Notes: generated from the letters alone by a model not told the origin. A stretch of DNA of 64,000 nt from Trachythela sp. YZ-2020 (GCA_016169945.1 JADLSH010000363.1:2383501-2447500); one strand, 5' to 3'; counted from the stretch's first letter, positions 1 through 12,120 are shown. Made by a program: numbers and translations.

Positions 1-1484
1 GAATTGGCATTAGACAAACTAGCAGGAAAAACTGATAGTTTGTTACTCCTAGTTGGCAAATTTTCACAACAAAACCAAGATGGATTGGTTATCACAAAAC
101 CATTGCCAGTATAAATCATGCTATTGCCAGACTGCTAAGTTTGCTGTGATGATGTGTGCATTTTTTGATAATTGAAGTCATGTGCACAATTTGCACACAA
201 TTTGATCTTTCAAGAAAGAGATTTCTTAGAAAATTGAAGTTGTGCAACCATATTTTGGCCAGAAAAATATTCTGTGTGCAGTTAACAACGCAGTCTGGTG
301 CTATCGTAACCAATTCATCTGGATGGTTGGTCTAGTCTAGTGTATGTTCTGTAAAGACAGATAATTCGTCAGATGGATTATTCATCTTGACGGATAATCC
401 GTCTTTAGTTTAAATCAGGCCAATATTATTAAGCCAGTTGCAATAAACTATCTAAATAGAGCTATTAGGTCACGTATTAATTTTACAACAAATTAAAGAT
501 CAAAAGCTCGTCATTTAAACACCACAAATTCTGTTTCTCGACTAGTAAGTTACCACAATAAAAACGAAATACCCGATCTACAGCCACAATCTACGAACAC
601 TAAATTTTTAAAATACCTCTACCAATGAGGCAATGATAATATGATATATTATGCTGGAATACACGACTGTTTTTATATGATTGATCCCTTCAAAATAAAA
701 CATATTTCGTTTTTTAACATACCTGTGTCATCCATGAGGGTTTGTGTCTTGCTTGAAAGCTTTAAAACGCTCAAACAACAGTCAAAAATTGATTTTAGAG
801 CAATCCTCAGACGCTGTCACTGTAAAAATTGATATATATATAATGCAAGTTCCTGTGCACGAACGTGCGCCCTCCTGCGCCCTCGTATTTATATTCGACT
901 GCTTTCCGATCTATGACGTACATTGATCGGATCATTTACGGTCACTCCCGAACGTGGGTTCTTTGTTGTTATTTGTCGTTACAGACGTATAAATCCGATA
1001 ACATTGACCTGTACCAGATAACAGCAATGCATGGTTTCAGCACGTCTTATATACAAGTTTAAGTAAGCGTTATCAATCTCAGAACTGTTGACATTATTCA
1101 ATAGGATGTCAATAATTGACAATAACAATTTTCCACCAAATATTGGACTATTACATGTCACATTTTAAATGGAAAAAAAAATATTAACTTTATAATTTTG
1201 TTAACTTCCTGTTGACCATCATCTGCTGGACGATATAACCTCTTACAATGAAACTCACCAATAGGTGGGTACGTTTAACCATTTCGGTATAGATGGTTTC
1301 AACATGGTGGTCAATATATTTTTTGAGAATGATAAAATAACAAAACTACGGATTACTCTAAAAACTGGCAAATATTCAGTTAGCACGATTATAACTTAGC
1401 AAATGCACAGTATTTAAAAGTCTCGCCAGGAACAAATAATATTTCTCTGAATTTGTTTAGAAATCCTTTATTTTCCAAAAACAA

Positions 1485-1635
1485 GATATCTTCCTTATTT
1501 AGGCATTATTTAATATTCCATAATAGTGGATTTTTGTGGTATACAGTAATACGGCAAAGCCTTTGCCGTATTACTGTATACCACAAAAATCCACTATTAT
1601 GGAATATTAAATAATGCCTAAATAAGGAAGATATC
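1485..1635. repeat. Perfect 151-bp palindrome
   Basis: Two 75-base arms are exact reverse complements around the single base 1560 (core GGCAAAGCCTTTGCC). The duplicate locus near 32680-32750 has one arm only, running straight into the same downstream sequence (AAAGGTTAATTCG). The second arm was therefore added here as an inverted copy. Confidence 0.95.
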
Positions 1636-2750
1636 GCAAAGGTTAATTCGTTTTCCTTTAGGGTCAAAGAAACCTCCTCCAAAAATCTGAATCAAAGGCA
1701 TTAGTTCAATGATCAAAGGTGAAATTATAATCAGAAAACTGTATATTACCGCAGGGCGCTGTAAATCAAACGTTTAACTTCGCTCGCAGAGGTGAAGACG
1801 TGAAGTATTCCTGAAAAGGTTTAGGCTGATGTTATCGACGTTCTTCCGGGTTGACTTCATTGACGATTTCATTGACTCGATATTGACACTTGAGGAAACC
1901 AAAGACTCCAAAGAGGAAACTAAGTATTAAGTAATCAATATTTATCAACATTCAAAGACCGAAGTATGGTAGCCGGGCTTCCTCTTTTTAAACTAGCTTC
2001 ATTAGCTATCAAACAATCGGCAAAACCTGTCGCAAATGTTATCAAAAGAGGGGCAAAGGAAAGCGATATATTTAAGAAATATCTATGTTATTACCCCGGT
2101 CAAGGTAAACCATTTGTAGTATAAATATGCATGGCTGACAATCTGACATGATCTGAATGAATCTGAATGTGGGTTGGCGTTTTTATCATTACATGCACGG
2201 CTGAATTTAGGTCATAGATGTGGGCAGGAATGCATTTTAGGGGCAATTGACATAATTTTATTCGTAGGAACGCCTTTGGCACTTTAAAAGGAATAAAACA
2301 ATTTGCTATCTAAGTATTACTATCGTTGTAATTTATAGTAATGGTAGACTATATTACAAAGAGTCAATGGAACTTTAAAAATTTTCAAAATGTCAACACA
2401 CTATAATTAGGGCCTCATACCAACAGGTGTCATGGCAATATTACGAACATTTACTTACTTGGGCATAGGGAAACAGTATGTTTTGTGATGCTATTAAATG
2501 CTTTACAAAGCAAAACCAAGGGGGAAACATTGGTGATCCCAACAAAACATACTGCTTTGGCAAGGTCACAGTAAATTACATGTTACCATTAGATAGAGTA
2601 AAATAATAAAGTAGCAGGCATTATGGTGCATTGCCATTAAGATACCATTAAAATACCAATGTATGGTGCATTTCTGGTTGGTTAAAGCTAAATTTCCCTT
2701 TATCATCCGTATTTTTTACGAAATTTCCTTCCAAAAATTGCATAATTTCG

Positions 2751-2859
2751 GCTCTTTTTCGATATATGAGCAACCGCAATAGGCATTAGGGATTATTAGG
2801 GTCAGGGTTAGGTTGGGGGTTAAGATTAGGGTTAGTTGCTCATTTATCGAGAAAGCACC
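2751..2859. repeat. Foldback with telomere-like TTAGGG core
   Basis: Arms of about 25 bases (left ends ATATGAGCAAC, right starts GTTGCTCATTTAT) flank a core of degenerate TTAGGG/GTTAGG units at about 2785-2835. The same structure is in copy 2 at about 34310-34420. It lies in OPA3 intron 1. Confidence 0.7.
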
Positions 2860-3646
2860 ATAATTTCCTTCCAAATTTCCTGGCATGTGCCAATCGTAAA
2901 TTCCTTTTGCAATTAATTTTAAGCCTTAGCTTAAATCGAGAATTAGCGCTTAGGTGGGATAAACCAAACAAATATGTAATAATTTTGTGTATGAAATTGA
3001 TATACAAACATAGGTGCAGAGAGAGGCATGACTCTTCTATTAGAAACGGCACTTTTTCCATTGTTTTAGCTGCTGAAAAGGGCACTTTGAAGAAAATGTA
3101 GGGGGCACATGCCTACAATAATACGATCCTACGACACTGTGTAGTGTAAAACAAAAGTGAGGTTTGCAAAGTGCAAAGTGTTTTACTGCGCCCTGATTAC
3201 ACATATGTCATTTAGCATTGTGTAGGCCAGAAAAGAATTGTTTGGTTCTCTTTAGCAATTAGTAAACAATGAATAAACAAAAGGTTATAAGTAAGCCAAT
3301 TAATTGCATAACTGCAATTATTCCCCCACAATCCCCTGTTTGGCTGTAACACCACCCTTTTGCTGTATAAAATATTGCATAATTCTGCCATTTTACCCAG
3401 TGCCACGACGTTGCTCAGCATGCGTCCCTGCGAGATATAACTTAGAACATTGCACACTTAACATTAATTTTAATGGGCATTTCACCACAAATAGACTATT
3501 TGATTTATCAATAAAGTAAAATACTAAATTAATAAGCCTCAAAGGTTGAAATCACTGGTTGACTAATACTTGCCAGAGACCAAAATGTCCTTTTGCCAGG
3601 AAATATCCTGGCAAGTGGAAGCACTGATTACAAGTTACCATTGAAC

Positions 3647-3809
3647 CACAGAATAAACCAGAAGTCTCACTCTCCTCATGCATAAAAGCTGATTACACTT
3701 GTTTAGGAATCTGATGGAATTTCCAGTTACAGCAATTTGTTACGTGCTCTCATTTCCAGATCGCTAAACAAGTGTTATTGGGAGAGTGAGACTTCTGGTT
3801 TATTCTGTG
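3647..3809. mobile_element. 163-bp MITE in OPA3-1 intron
   Basis: The terminal inverted repeat begins CACAGAATAAACCAGAAGTC and extends to about 29 bases. It is flanked by ATTGAAC on both sides (3640-3646, 3810-3816), a 7-base target duplication. Copies 2 and 3 of the unit lack it. Copy 4 has a related element at about 59739-59882. Confidence 0.85.
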
Positions 3810-4211
3810 ATTGAACAGAAGTTAGGTATATGTGACACCATAGACCGTAGTGACACAGGCTATAGCCACCCTTATGCATCCAACTGTTACTCTGTCTAAT
3901 ACCAGATGATTTTACTTGTTGTCAAGGGGAAAGTGTCTATTTTTGTTAACCAATTTCCCAGGCACAATAATGGGTTAACCAGAATATCTGTCTATATTTC
4001 GTTAATGTGCCCTACTTCATTATTTTATTCTGTCCATAGCAGCCCAAGAAATGTTTTTAAAGGGCACCAAATGTCAATCTATAACAAACTTGCCACATTC
4101 CCCTTTAAGTTGTCATATGCAACATGCGTCACATCGTTAGAAGCATTAAAAGGCATTGTATATTACTGAACATATTTGTTCATAAACCATGATATACTGC
4201 CAGCCTTGTTC

Positions 4212-4582
4212 CAGTGGCATAACGTTATATCAGGGGGCCCCCGGTTCAAAAAATTTTCAAGGCCCCCCTGGAAAATGTTTAAATCTAGAGTCTCTGAAAT
4301 GCCATTTCCTGGACTTTGGGGGAAGATTTTACAGAATTCTGATGGTCGAAAACAACATTTTAACATATCAAAATTTTCAATTTGTTAGGAAATTAGTACG
4401 GTTGTACCGTAAATCGTTAATTTACATTTATATATAGATGAATTGTGGAGTTTATGTCTGCGACGCTTGATTTCACATTACTGTCACTGCTCTACAGTCT
4501 GAGCCTGGCTGCCTGGGGGGGTCCCCTTTAGGCCATTGGTGTTTGGGGCCCCCGGTCCGAACCCATAGTAGTTACGCCACTG
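4212..4582. mobile_element. hAT-type MITE in OPA3-1 intron
   Basis: The ends are CAGTGGCATAAC and GTTACGCCACTG, with the 8-base target duplication CCTTGTTC at 4204-4211 and 4583-4590. CAGTGGCGTAAC ends plus an 8-bp duplication are typical of hAT elements. It is shared with copies 2 and 3, so it was inserted before the duplications. Confidence 0.9.
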
Positions 4583-5349
4583 CCTTGTTCATGGGAATTA
4601 TTAATGAGAATTTCAAAGTACTACATATTTCTGTATAGGGTACCATCGCTTGGAATTTCACATAAGAATGTGACTCATGGGCCATAAAGGAAAAATAGAA
4701 GTGGACCCTTTAAAACAAAATGCAGCAGTTGATTTGGGAGCAGAAATGCTCGGTGAGGTAGTTGTTTTCAGCATTGGAGTTGCCGTGTTATATGCTGAGT
4801 ACAGAAGACAGAAACGCCGTGAGAGTCGTGAAGAAGACAAACATCAAGAAAACTTTAGAAATTTGCAAAGCCGAGTTGAAGAACTTGGTCTTTGTATAGA
4901 AAGACAGACTGAACAAATAGAAGGACTGAATGAAATTGTAAGAAACATTGAAGATAAATTTAGTGAAAGAAATAAATAAAAAAGTAATATTTATGTACAA
5001 CTGATAGAAAATGATATGTATAGGGAAGGAGATTTGTGAAGCGGTAAGGGCGATTAATACCTGAATAGAGGGATAGCCTCCCCCCTAATCAAACCAATCT
5101 TCCACGTTTAAGAACTGAGCAAATTAGGAAAGATTGTTGTGGAAACATTGATTGCCTAACTGTGTTCCCCAAAGTTGGGCAGACTATAGGAAAGATTTGT
5201 TTGTAGAGTAAATTATGTTTGAGTTTATACTACTGTCTGAGCCCAAAACTATACTTCAAGTATAGTCACTATTTCAAATAACAAATTGACTGACAACTTT
5301 TTAAACATGTATTAATTGCTATTTGGTCACCTAGGAGTAGTTTTATGTG

Positions 5350-7682
5350 GCTAACCCACTGATCTGAAAATATAGTACCTGGATCGAGCTTCTATACCTA
5401 TGAAAATTGAAGCCAGTTTTGGATTTGGCGGCCATATTGGAGTGACCACCAATGGCCGTCGTAAGTCGAAACAATTTGAAGGAAGTATTTTTAATTTGCG
5501 CTGTGTTGGGCGATGGAATTATTGAAATTTAATTGGAAATATGTAAAGGAGTTTGTATATTGTTAAAAGTCACCGATTTGGTTTGATTTCGGGCGTTTCT
5601 CGGCGAAAAAACTGTTCGCGCGTGTATGTTGTTGTCAGCCATGAGTGAGCATATTTACGTGAAAATTTTAGAATAAATCGCCGTACTGTGTCTCTCGGCG
5701 TAGTAATCAAAGAAATTACAAGAAAGGAGACAGTTTCACATGGGAAAGTAATACTGGGCAAATAGTGATGGTGAAAGATCGGCCTTAAAACGGGTTTTTG
5801 TGACGATTAAAGTCGACGAACTTTGCGTGTTGTAGCTACAACAATTAATAGTTGATTGTTGTTGCCCGGCGAACAGACGTTGTTCATACTTGTATCAAAT
5901 ACGACAGTATATTTAACAGTCCAAGAAAATAGTTCATTGTTTGCTGAAGCACAATAAATAAAAAGTACTTATGTATTTACTAAATTATACTGGTCAGATA
6001 GACAGAATTTGTCAGAATGTACCACTACAAATTTGTATACTGTGTCTCAAGAGATTGATTACAGGTCATCTATATAAAACATGATGCTGTGGCATTTAGT
6101 TTCCTTATGAATCAGTGAACCATTTATTTACAACATGTATTTTAAGCTTGAATCTGTGCAGAGGAAGCAAGGGTGGTGCTAGTGGGGAATACATGCTCTG
6201 TTGGGAACCCCAGGCTCCATTGGGGAAATACACCAATATATCAGGGATTGTCATATCTGTATATATACCTTTCCAGAATCTGAAATTTAAATTATTTTTC
6301 AGTATCCATTCCAACTGAGTTACTCATTCCTGACCCATCTCACTGTTACAAGTAACAATAACAACATAAGACACAACTAGACACTAAATAAGTTGGTATC
6401 GTGATACACTAAGATGCATATAAACCTTGAACAAACTTCTGTACATCTGTCTTGAATGTTGATCAATTAAGACACTTGATGTTATACCAATGTTTGAAGC
6501 TTTGTAGTATCCAGTCAGGATACAAGTCATTCACAGTTTAGTAGTATATCCAACACCAAATTTTAGTATCTTGTGGATATCGGGATACTGCAAATTTCAG
6601 ACGTTGCCTTAAAAGGATGGCCTAATATATTTAGCCCCTGTTCTTTCCTGTGCCAAGGAATTGACACCATAGTTGACAAGTAGATTAGGAACCTAATGGT
6701 ATAAATCTAGTTTAAAGACATATTAAAAAGAAATTTGAATTAATAAAAACATTTGTCAATGAGAAATTTTACAATAGCATTGTCATGGTATGCTGATTTA
6801 TTACATACAGTTTTTTGCAAAATTCTTCACAAGATACAGAAGTTTCAGACAGGTAAAATCTTTCACAGAAATTTAAAACATACTTTTACAAGAAATATAC
6901 AGTATAAAAATTAAAATAGTTTATGACTTCACTACAAACATAATACTAAATTTGAAACAACTGAGCAGAGAAAGTATTAAGTATACTATTATTTACAAGC
7001 ACTATAGCTATAAATTCTATATGTCCTATATGGCGACAGTGCATCACGGCCACTTACGCGTAAAGTTTCTGTTAACACATTCGTTTTCAGCCTGAATCAG
7101 TGATTCCTCATTATTTATACGCGCAATATTACTCCCACAAGACGTCCTGTCTCGTTTCTTGATTTACTATTACTGCGGAAGGCAACATATTGTAGCTACA
7201 ACACGCAAAGTTCGTCGACTTTAATCGTCACAAAAACCCGTTTTAAGGCCGATCTTTCACCAACACTATTTGCCCAGTATTACTTTCCCATGTGAAACTG
7301 TCTCCTTTCTTGTAATTTCTTTGATTACTACGCCGAGAGACATAGTACGGCGATTTATTCCAAAATTTTCACGTATATATGCTCACTCATGGCTGACAAC
7401 AACATACACGCGCGAACAGTTTTTTCGCCGAGAAACGCCCGAAATCAAACCAAATCGGTGACTTTTAACAATATACAAACTCCTTTACATATTTCCAATT
7501 AAATTTCAATAATTCCATTGCCCAACACAGCGCAAATTGAAAATACTTCCTTCAAATTGCTTCGACTTACGACGGCCATTGGTGGTCACTCCAATATGGC
7601 CGCCAAATCCAAAACTGGCTTCAATTTTCATAGGTATAGAAGCTCGATCCAGGTACTATATTTTCAGATCAGTGGGCTAACC
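5350..7682. mobile_element. Transposon with ~490-bp terminal inverted repeats
   Basis: Bases 5350-5842 and 7190-7682 are near-identical inverted copies. Matching blocks include the palindromic TTGTAGCTACAA at the inner ends and GGCGGCCATATTGG in each arm. The central 1.35 kb encodes no recognisable transposase, so it is a non-autonomous element; I cannot name the superfamily. Short open frames in the arms are mirror copies of each other and are not genes. Confidence 0.85.
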
Positions 7683-7734
7683 CTGCTTGTGACGTCACTA
7701 AAATCACAATTGAGATAAAAAATTAATCCAAGAT

Positions 7735-8104
7735 GGCGGACAGCTCATTGTTTTAAGTCAAAATATTTCAAGAACTAAGCAAAATACGAAAAATCGTATT
7801 TTGCTTGGTTCTCGAGATTTATATATAGTATAAGTTTTCGAGATTTATATATAATTTTAAAAGTTCTTTCAAATGAGATAAACTAAATTTTTATTGGCAC
7901 CCGACGTTATTATGCCTGATAGCTGCCAGCTCTATCATTTCTAAACGGTTTTTCCTAGAGGTCCAATAAGCAACCAAATCATCTTTGGCGATATGGAATA
8001 GTTTGGATCTTGTGTTTTGTGTATGCAAATCAGTGTTTTCTGATTGTAGAGATATATCACCACTCTATTACAAAGTCTACCTTGATATGTACGACCGTTA
8101 CGTC
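7735..8104. other. Unassigned spacer with hairpin
   Basis: No gene is seen. A hairpin at about 7769-7817 pairs GAACTAAGCAAAATACGA with its complement, followed by a repeated GAGATTTATATATA. Confidence 0.5.
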
Positions 8105-8415
8105 TAAATGGAAATTTAGTTTGTATGTGTAACGTTTGTATCATTCTGAGAAGAAATGTAATATATCTTTATAATAAAAATCCTCATCTTGATCAACTTT
8201 TTCACGTCAAAGTTGCCGGAATGCCATTATAATAGATGAATTTTAGCATAAAAAAGGAAAACTAATATTGTTCACCTAATCACATCAAATCCGGTAACTT
8301 TGACAGTGAACTACTATAAATATATATACTGTGTTTTTCTATAAAGATATATTGCATTTCTTCTTAGACTGATACACAAATATTACACATATACAAAAAT
8401 AATTTGGGGGGTTAG
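8105..8415. mobile_element. Tc1/mariner-like MITE (CTAACCCC family), copy 1
   Basis: This foldback shares long blocks with 10598-10905, including TCATTCTGAGAAGAAATGTA and AAAATCCTCATCTTGATCAA. The right end is GGGGGGTTAG followed by TA. The left end has decayed, so the left boundary is approximate. Confidence 0.65.
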
Positions 8416-8632
8416 TAGCACTCTGGCAGACAGTCACTCTTTGAGCGACGTTATTTAGATAGATGTGTTTATTAAATCCAAACTTGCAGCTACAGCTGAA
8501 TTACAATGGTATAAAATTTACAAACTTTTATAAAAAAATCTACAGGACTAAACTAAAATTAAGATTAAACTAAGAGTTACATCTATAGGAATATTAAAGT
8601 ATTAGTTAAAAGTATTAAAATAAGGTTCGAAA

Positions 8633-9201
8633 TTAATATCGACCTGTGCTAGCGTTAATGAAAGAGTTTTTAAAACGCTTCGTTTTGCATTTTGGTAACC
8701 TAAAGAATCGCTTGTTCCGTAGATGATATTGGCATTCACTGTTCATATGTGGTAGTAAAGCGTGAAGTTTATGGTTGGGATCTTTCACAATACTATTAAA
8801 TGTTTTATCGCACAATGTTTACGGCCTGTCATTAAGATTAGAGAGTCCAGATTTAGCTAGAGCTTCATGGTAAGACAAGTCTGGATGAATGATCTTGAGT
8901 GCGCGCCGTTGGATCCTCTCGATATCATCGCTCAGATAACGTGGCAGACTATGGTGAAAGACTGGGGAGGCATATTCGAGGATTGGGCGAACACAAGTGC
9001 AGTAGAAGAGGATCATTTCCTTTGCCGATACTCTTGCGCGCTTAAGTTGCCGCAAAAAGTACAGGCGCTTTGATGTTTTCTTTACGATTGAATCCACATG
9101 ATCATTCCACTTGAGATCACTTCGGATACTTAGGCCCATCTCCTTGCACTTGTCTTCGTTCAGAGTGAACTTTAGGTCGGTTGACTGATGGTATCCTGGT
9201 T
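8633..9201 (-). pseudogene. LINE reverse transcriptase C terminus, truncated
   Basis: Minus-strand translation gives the end of a CR1/L2/Jockey-like non-LTR reverse transcriptase: a MGLSIRSDLKWNDHV block, the VRPILEYASPVFHHSL thumb/connection motif, an IQRRALKII block, and the tail HKLHALLP...KTKRFKNSFI. An in-frame TAA at 8819-8821 interrupts it, and the frame is lost beyond about 9201, so it is 5'-truncated and dead. The 3' untranslated part probably extends to about 8440. Confidence 0.85.
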
Positions 9202-10189
9202 TTTATATATCTATAAAGCATGAACATATATAAAGCATGAACATATATTGGTGTTAAAATAGCTAAATGGTAAGTGAAAAAGCAACAAGAGTCCCTATAT
9301 CTATTAACTATCTATGTTCTATCTATTAAATTGAATATATTCACGACGTAGTACCTAAAAAATTTGAGCCATTAAATAACATCGACAGGTTTGACATATG
9401 GCTGATGTTAAGCCGTTGTGAGTTTCTTTGTCGTCAACGTGAAACTGAAGAGCTAAGGTCTCTAAACTAAATCCTCAAACGCGTGGAACAAACCTGACTT
9501 CTTCAAAAAGACGTTTGATTATCTTTTCATCTGTAATCTATAAATCAAATATAGTTTATTTTAAAGTGTATTGACATGAAAATTTTTAGTAGCCACTTCG
9601 ACAAGTTTCAGAAGACCATGCATGCATGGAATGCATGACAGAAAAATGTTACCTTTCGCTCATCTTGTAATGGAAAGAAACTGTTTCGTTGAAAACTCGA
9701 TATTGGTTAATCTGCAATACACGAATTATAGTTGTATAAAAAAAAAGGTAAATTACAAGGTTTTTTGGGGTTTTTTTTCTGCATCTCACTCGATTGAAAT
9801 TAATGTAGAAGGTTTACGTGGATGGAAATTTCGAGTGAAATAATATATACAATATTTTTAGATCTGAACGGGAACGGCTGCGAAAAATGCAACTCTAAGT
9901 CCTCCAACAGGAATTGAATCTGCGGCCCTGCGGAATCGGCTTCCTCCTGCAATAACACTGAACAAGTGAGGGATAAGAACTGATAAAGCAAGCTAGCTAG
10001 GTAGCCAATATAAGTTAACTTCGTTAGTTTTAGTTTTACTTATATTATTGTTAATGGACTTAAATTTTAAAATGTCACATATTTTGTAGAGCCATACGAG
10101 AGAGGGTTATATTTGAGATTGCTGTATACTGCATGTATATTAGGATATTTACACTATGTTACGAGTATATTAACAAGTCACTGACTTAC
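9202..10189. other. No gene; one copy of a dispersed repeat
   Basis: No exon can be supported. Bases about 9840-9900 carry a dispersed repeat with the core TGCGAAAAATGCAAC next to a TATATAC...TTTTTAGA block. It recurs at about 14330-14400, and inverted at about 21765-21850 and 41088-41145. Confidence 0.5.
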
Positions 10190-10357
10190 GTAAAAGAGGC
10201 GAGACAAGCCAAATACAAAACACATCTTTTGCCTGTGAAGACATGACGAGATTTTCGACCATCATTTTACAGATCAAACCAGCAGTTGTGTCTTTACCAT
10301 ACTCCAGGTTTAACAAACGACCAACTTTTTCCACCAGAAATACAGCAACACTGATGG
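10190..10357 (-). CDS. FERM F1-lobe exon, FRMD8/KRIT1-type
   Basis: This is an open 168-base exon on the minus strand, bounded by a CATAACAG acceptor at 10358-10359 and a strong GTAAGT donor at 10184-10189. Both junctions are phase 1, so the exon is symmetric. The peptide reads AISVAVFLVEKVGRLLNL, then YGKDTTAGLICKMMVENL, then DVFCIWLVSPLL. From memory of the family, a hydrophobic strand, a TT-containing helix start and a D-x-F-x-x-W motif before the LKP segment match the first FERM lobe of FRMD8 and its relative KRIT1, scaffolds that act at the plasma membrane. I found no neighbouring exon carrying the following LKP/RDWP segment. It is either one exon of a dispersed gene transcribed leftwards or a stranded relic. 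Confidence 0.5.
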
Positions 10358-10597
10358 CTGTTATGAGACAAAACACACGTGAATGGATCCATTAAGTGGC
10401 CCTTACCTCGATTAAGCCCCCATCTCGAATAAGTCCCCTCACCCCTTTCTAATGACCCTCCTACTCCCGCATAATATACTAATTAACCCCTTCGCAACGC
10501 AATTTCGGAGACAGAGCGATATTAGGTAAAAGGTATACTCGCAGAGATATATTGTGAGCATTAATTTCGTTTTGCTTGGCCGTTATTTTTCTTGTTA

Positions 10598-10905
10598 CTA
10601 ACCCCAAAATTATTTTTGTATATGTGTAATACCTATTTGTATCATTCTGAGAAGAAATGTAATATATCTTTATAGTAAAAATCCTCATCTTGATCAACTT
10701 TTTCACTGTCAAAGTTACAGGATATGATGTCATTAGATGAATTTTAGCATCAAAAACAAAGGAAACTAATTTGCAATTCATCTAATGACATCATATCCGG
10801 TAACGTTGACAGTAAAAAAAACTGATCAAGATGAGGATTTTTTACTATAAAGATATATTACATTTTTTCTCACTATACATATACAAAAATAATTTTAGGG
10901 GTTAG
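10598..10905. mobile_element. Tc1/mariner-like MITE (CTAACCCC family), copy 2
   Basis: The ends are CTAACCCCAAAATTATTTTTG and its complement, each bordered by TA (10596-10597, 10906-10907). It is a long foldback with hairpin arms around 10660-10860. The paralogous locus near 23295 (TTTTTCTTGCTGAAGATGCC) is an empty site. Confidence 0.85.
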
Positions 10906-11212
10906 TAGCACTTTAAACATGCCCAGAAGGCAACAAAGAAATGAATGGGAATGATAATTTGGTGAAGTGAAACGCGGGCCATGTTCACTGTTCTTAGTGT
11001 AGCACGGTCTTAAAGACTTAATAGTCCTGTGGACTGTCTTACCCGCTTGTAACGTCTGCGTATTAGTCACATATCAAATAAACTAAAATGTATCCTAAAC
11101 AAGATATGAAAATATTGCAAAATGAGTTTTTCTACAGTTTAAAGACTTCTTTCAAGACAAACTTTGAAATTTCAATAATATACGACTTATTAATGTGTAA
11201 TAGAAGCAACAT

Positions 11213-11481
11213 TTACATACATTTTGCTTGCTGATTTCCATTAGACTGAGCAGAAAAAGACCTTTGCAAAGCCTTTGGTATTTTCAAATGATGTGGTCTG
11301 TTCGCCTTCGATTTCATTGAAGATTTGTCCTTTTTCTTTTTATCTGTTTGGCTGTCCGAAGAACTTTGTTCATTTGTCGAAGCATCCTCTTCCAGCTGTG
11401 GTTCATGCGCTGTTTCATCACAACATCCTGGTCCTGGGGTATCAGTTGTGTCCAGTGCGCTATCTTCTAGTATTGTTGTTT
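11213..11481 (-). CDS. Possible acidic/Lys-rich terminal exon
   Basis: After a TTATTTCAG acceptor the minus strand stays open for 88 residues to TAA at 11213-11215. The composition is unlike random frame: acidic and Ser/Thr-rich (EPQLEEDASTNEQSSSDSQ), then basic (DKKKKDKSSMKSKANR). No domain is recognised. It lies upstream of the FERM-like exon on the same strand, but the splice phases do not join simply. It may be a chance frame. Confidence 0.3.
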
Positions 11482-11524
11482 CTGAAATAAAGTATAGAGC
11501 TTCTTAGTCCAGTAATGTATAAAA

Positions 11525-12120
11525 AAATAATTTATTAAAATATGCTATATGCACAATCATGAGACGCACTCTTCCGTTTAAGAAAGTCTGGAAAAACCTG
11601 TTTACGCGAAAACGAAAGAAACACAACCTGTGATAAATAATGTGTGTTTGTTTGTCTGCGTATGAGCAGACAAACAAACACAAAATGTATCGAAGAGTTT
11701 AATGATTGTAAGCTTAGGTCAAATCGATCGAATATTGGTTGAATTTGGATGAAAATTGGATGAGAAATTAACAAAGTTTGTCTCGGCTGTGTACTATACA
11801 TTAGCCATATTGCGTAATATATACATGCTTCATATATATAATAAATGCGTGACATTTGACTTTCTATGAGCAACGGATATCTCAACCGTATTAGAAAAGA
11901 TTAATGAAAGTTTGTTTATAATTTGCTAATACGCCGAGATAGCGTTACTTATAGCGTTAGATAGATACTAACTTATACGCCGAGATAGCGTTATAGATAC
12001 TAACTTATAGTTATAAGTTAGTATCTTTTATCACCGATATCCTAAGTTCATTATTCTGTGACCGATATAAATAATCTATTTTACATAATGTATTCTAGAT
12101 GCTTTTAATAACGCGTCGTT
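11525..12120. repeat. Duplicated segment, paralogous to 22700-23500
   Basis: Shared blocks include CTTCCGTTTAAGAAAG, CAAACAAACACA, CGAATATTGGTTGAATTTGG and TATCTCAACCGTATTAGAAA. A third, more diverged copy is at about 13680-14180. A hairpin GTGTTTGTTTGTCTGC/GCAGACAAACAAACAC lies at about 11642-11683. It supports duplication of the block that carries TRAF A and TRAF B. No gene is seen. Confidence 0.75.

Larger units (their letters stand above)
1966..4979 (+). pseudogene. OPA3: OPA3-like, copy 1, with in-frame stop
   Basis: OPA3 is a mitochondrial membrane protein; loss of the human gene causes optic atrophy with 3-methylglutaconic aciduria. Exon 1 is 1966-2104: it starts MVAGLPLFKLASLAIKQSAK and ends in phase 1 at a GTAAAC donor. 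Exon 2 is 4639-4979 after a TATAG acceptor and ends in TAA. Joined, the exons read through the OPA3 core (MGHKGKIEVDPL, AAVDLGAEMLGE) and a C-terminal coiled coil. In exon 2 the codon at 4671-4673 is TGA where copies 2 and 3 have CGA (Arg), so this copy stops in the middle of the conserved core, just before LMGHKG. Restart at the Met at 4677 would give 100 residues without the mitochondrial N terminus. I call it a pseudogene; RNA editing or an assembly error are alternatives. Confidence 0.85.
1..5220. repeat. Segmental duplication, OPA3 unit copy 1
   Basis: This stretch matches 31215-36625 nearly base for base through long blocks. Its 3' half also matches about 51130-53530 and 58970-60670. 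The window opens inside the unit, so a TRAF-like gene may lie just to the left by analogy with the other units (inference). Differences from copy 2 are a 151-bp palindrome at 1485-1635, a MITE at 3647-3809 present here only, and absence of the 438-bp MITE found at 33737-34174. Bases 1-1965 hold no coding exon that I can support. Confidence 0.9.

Noticed and set aside
5570..5761. 63-residue frame repeated at 7270-7461
   Set aside because: It lies in both inverted arms of the transposon; duplicated by the element, with no known domain.
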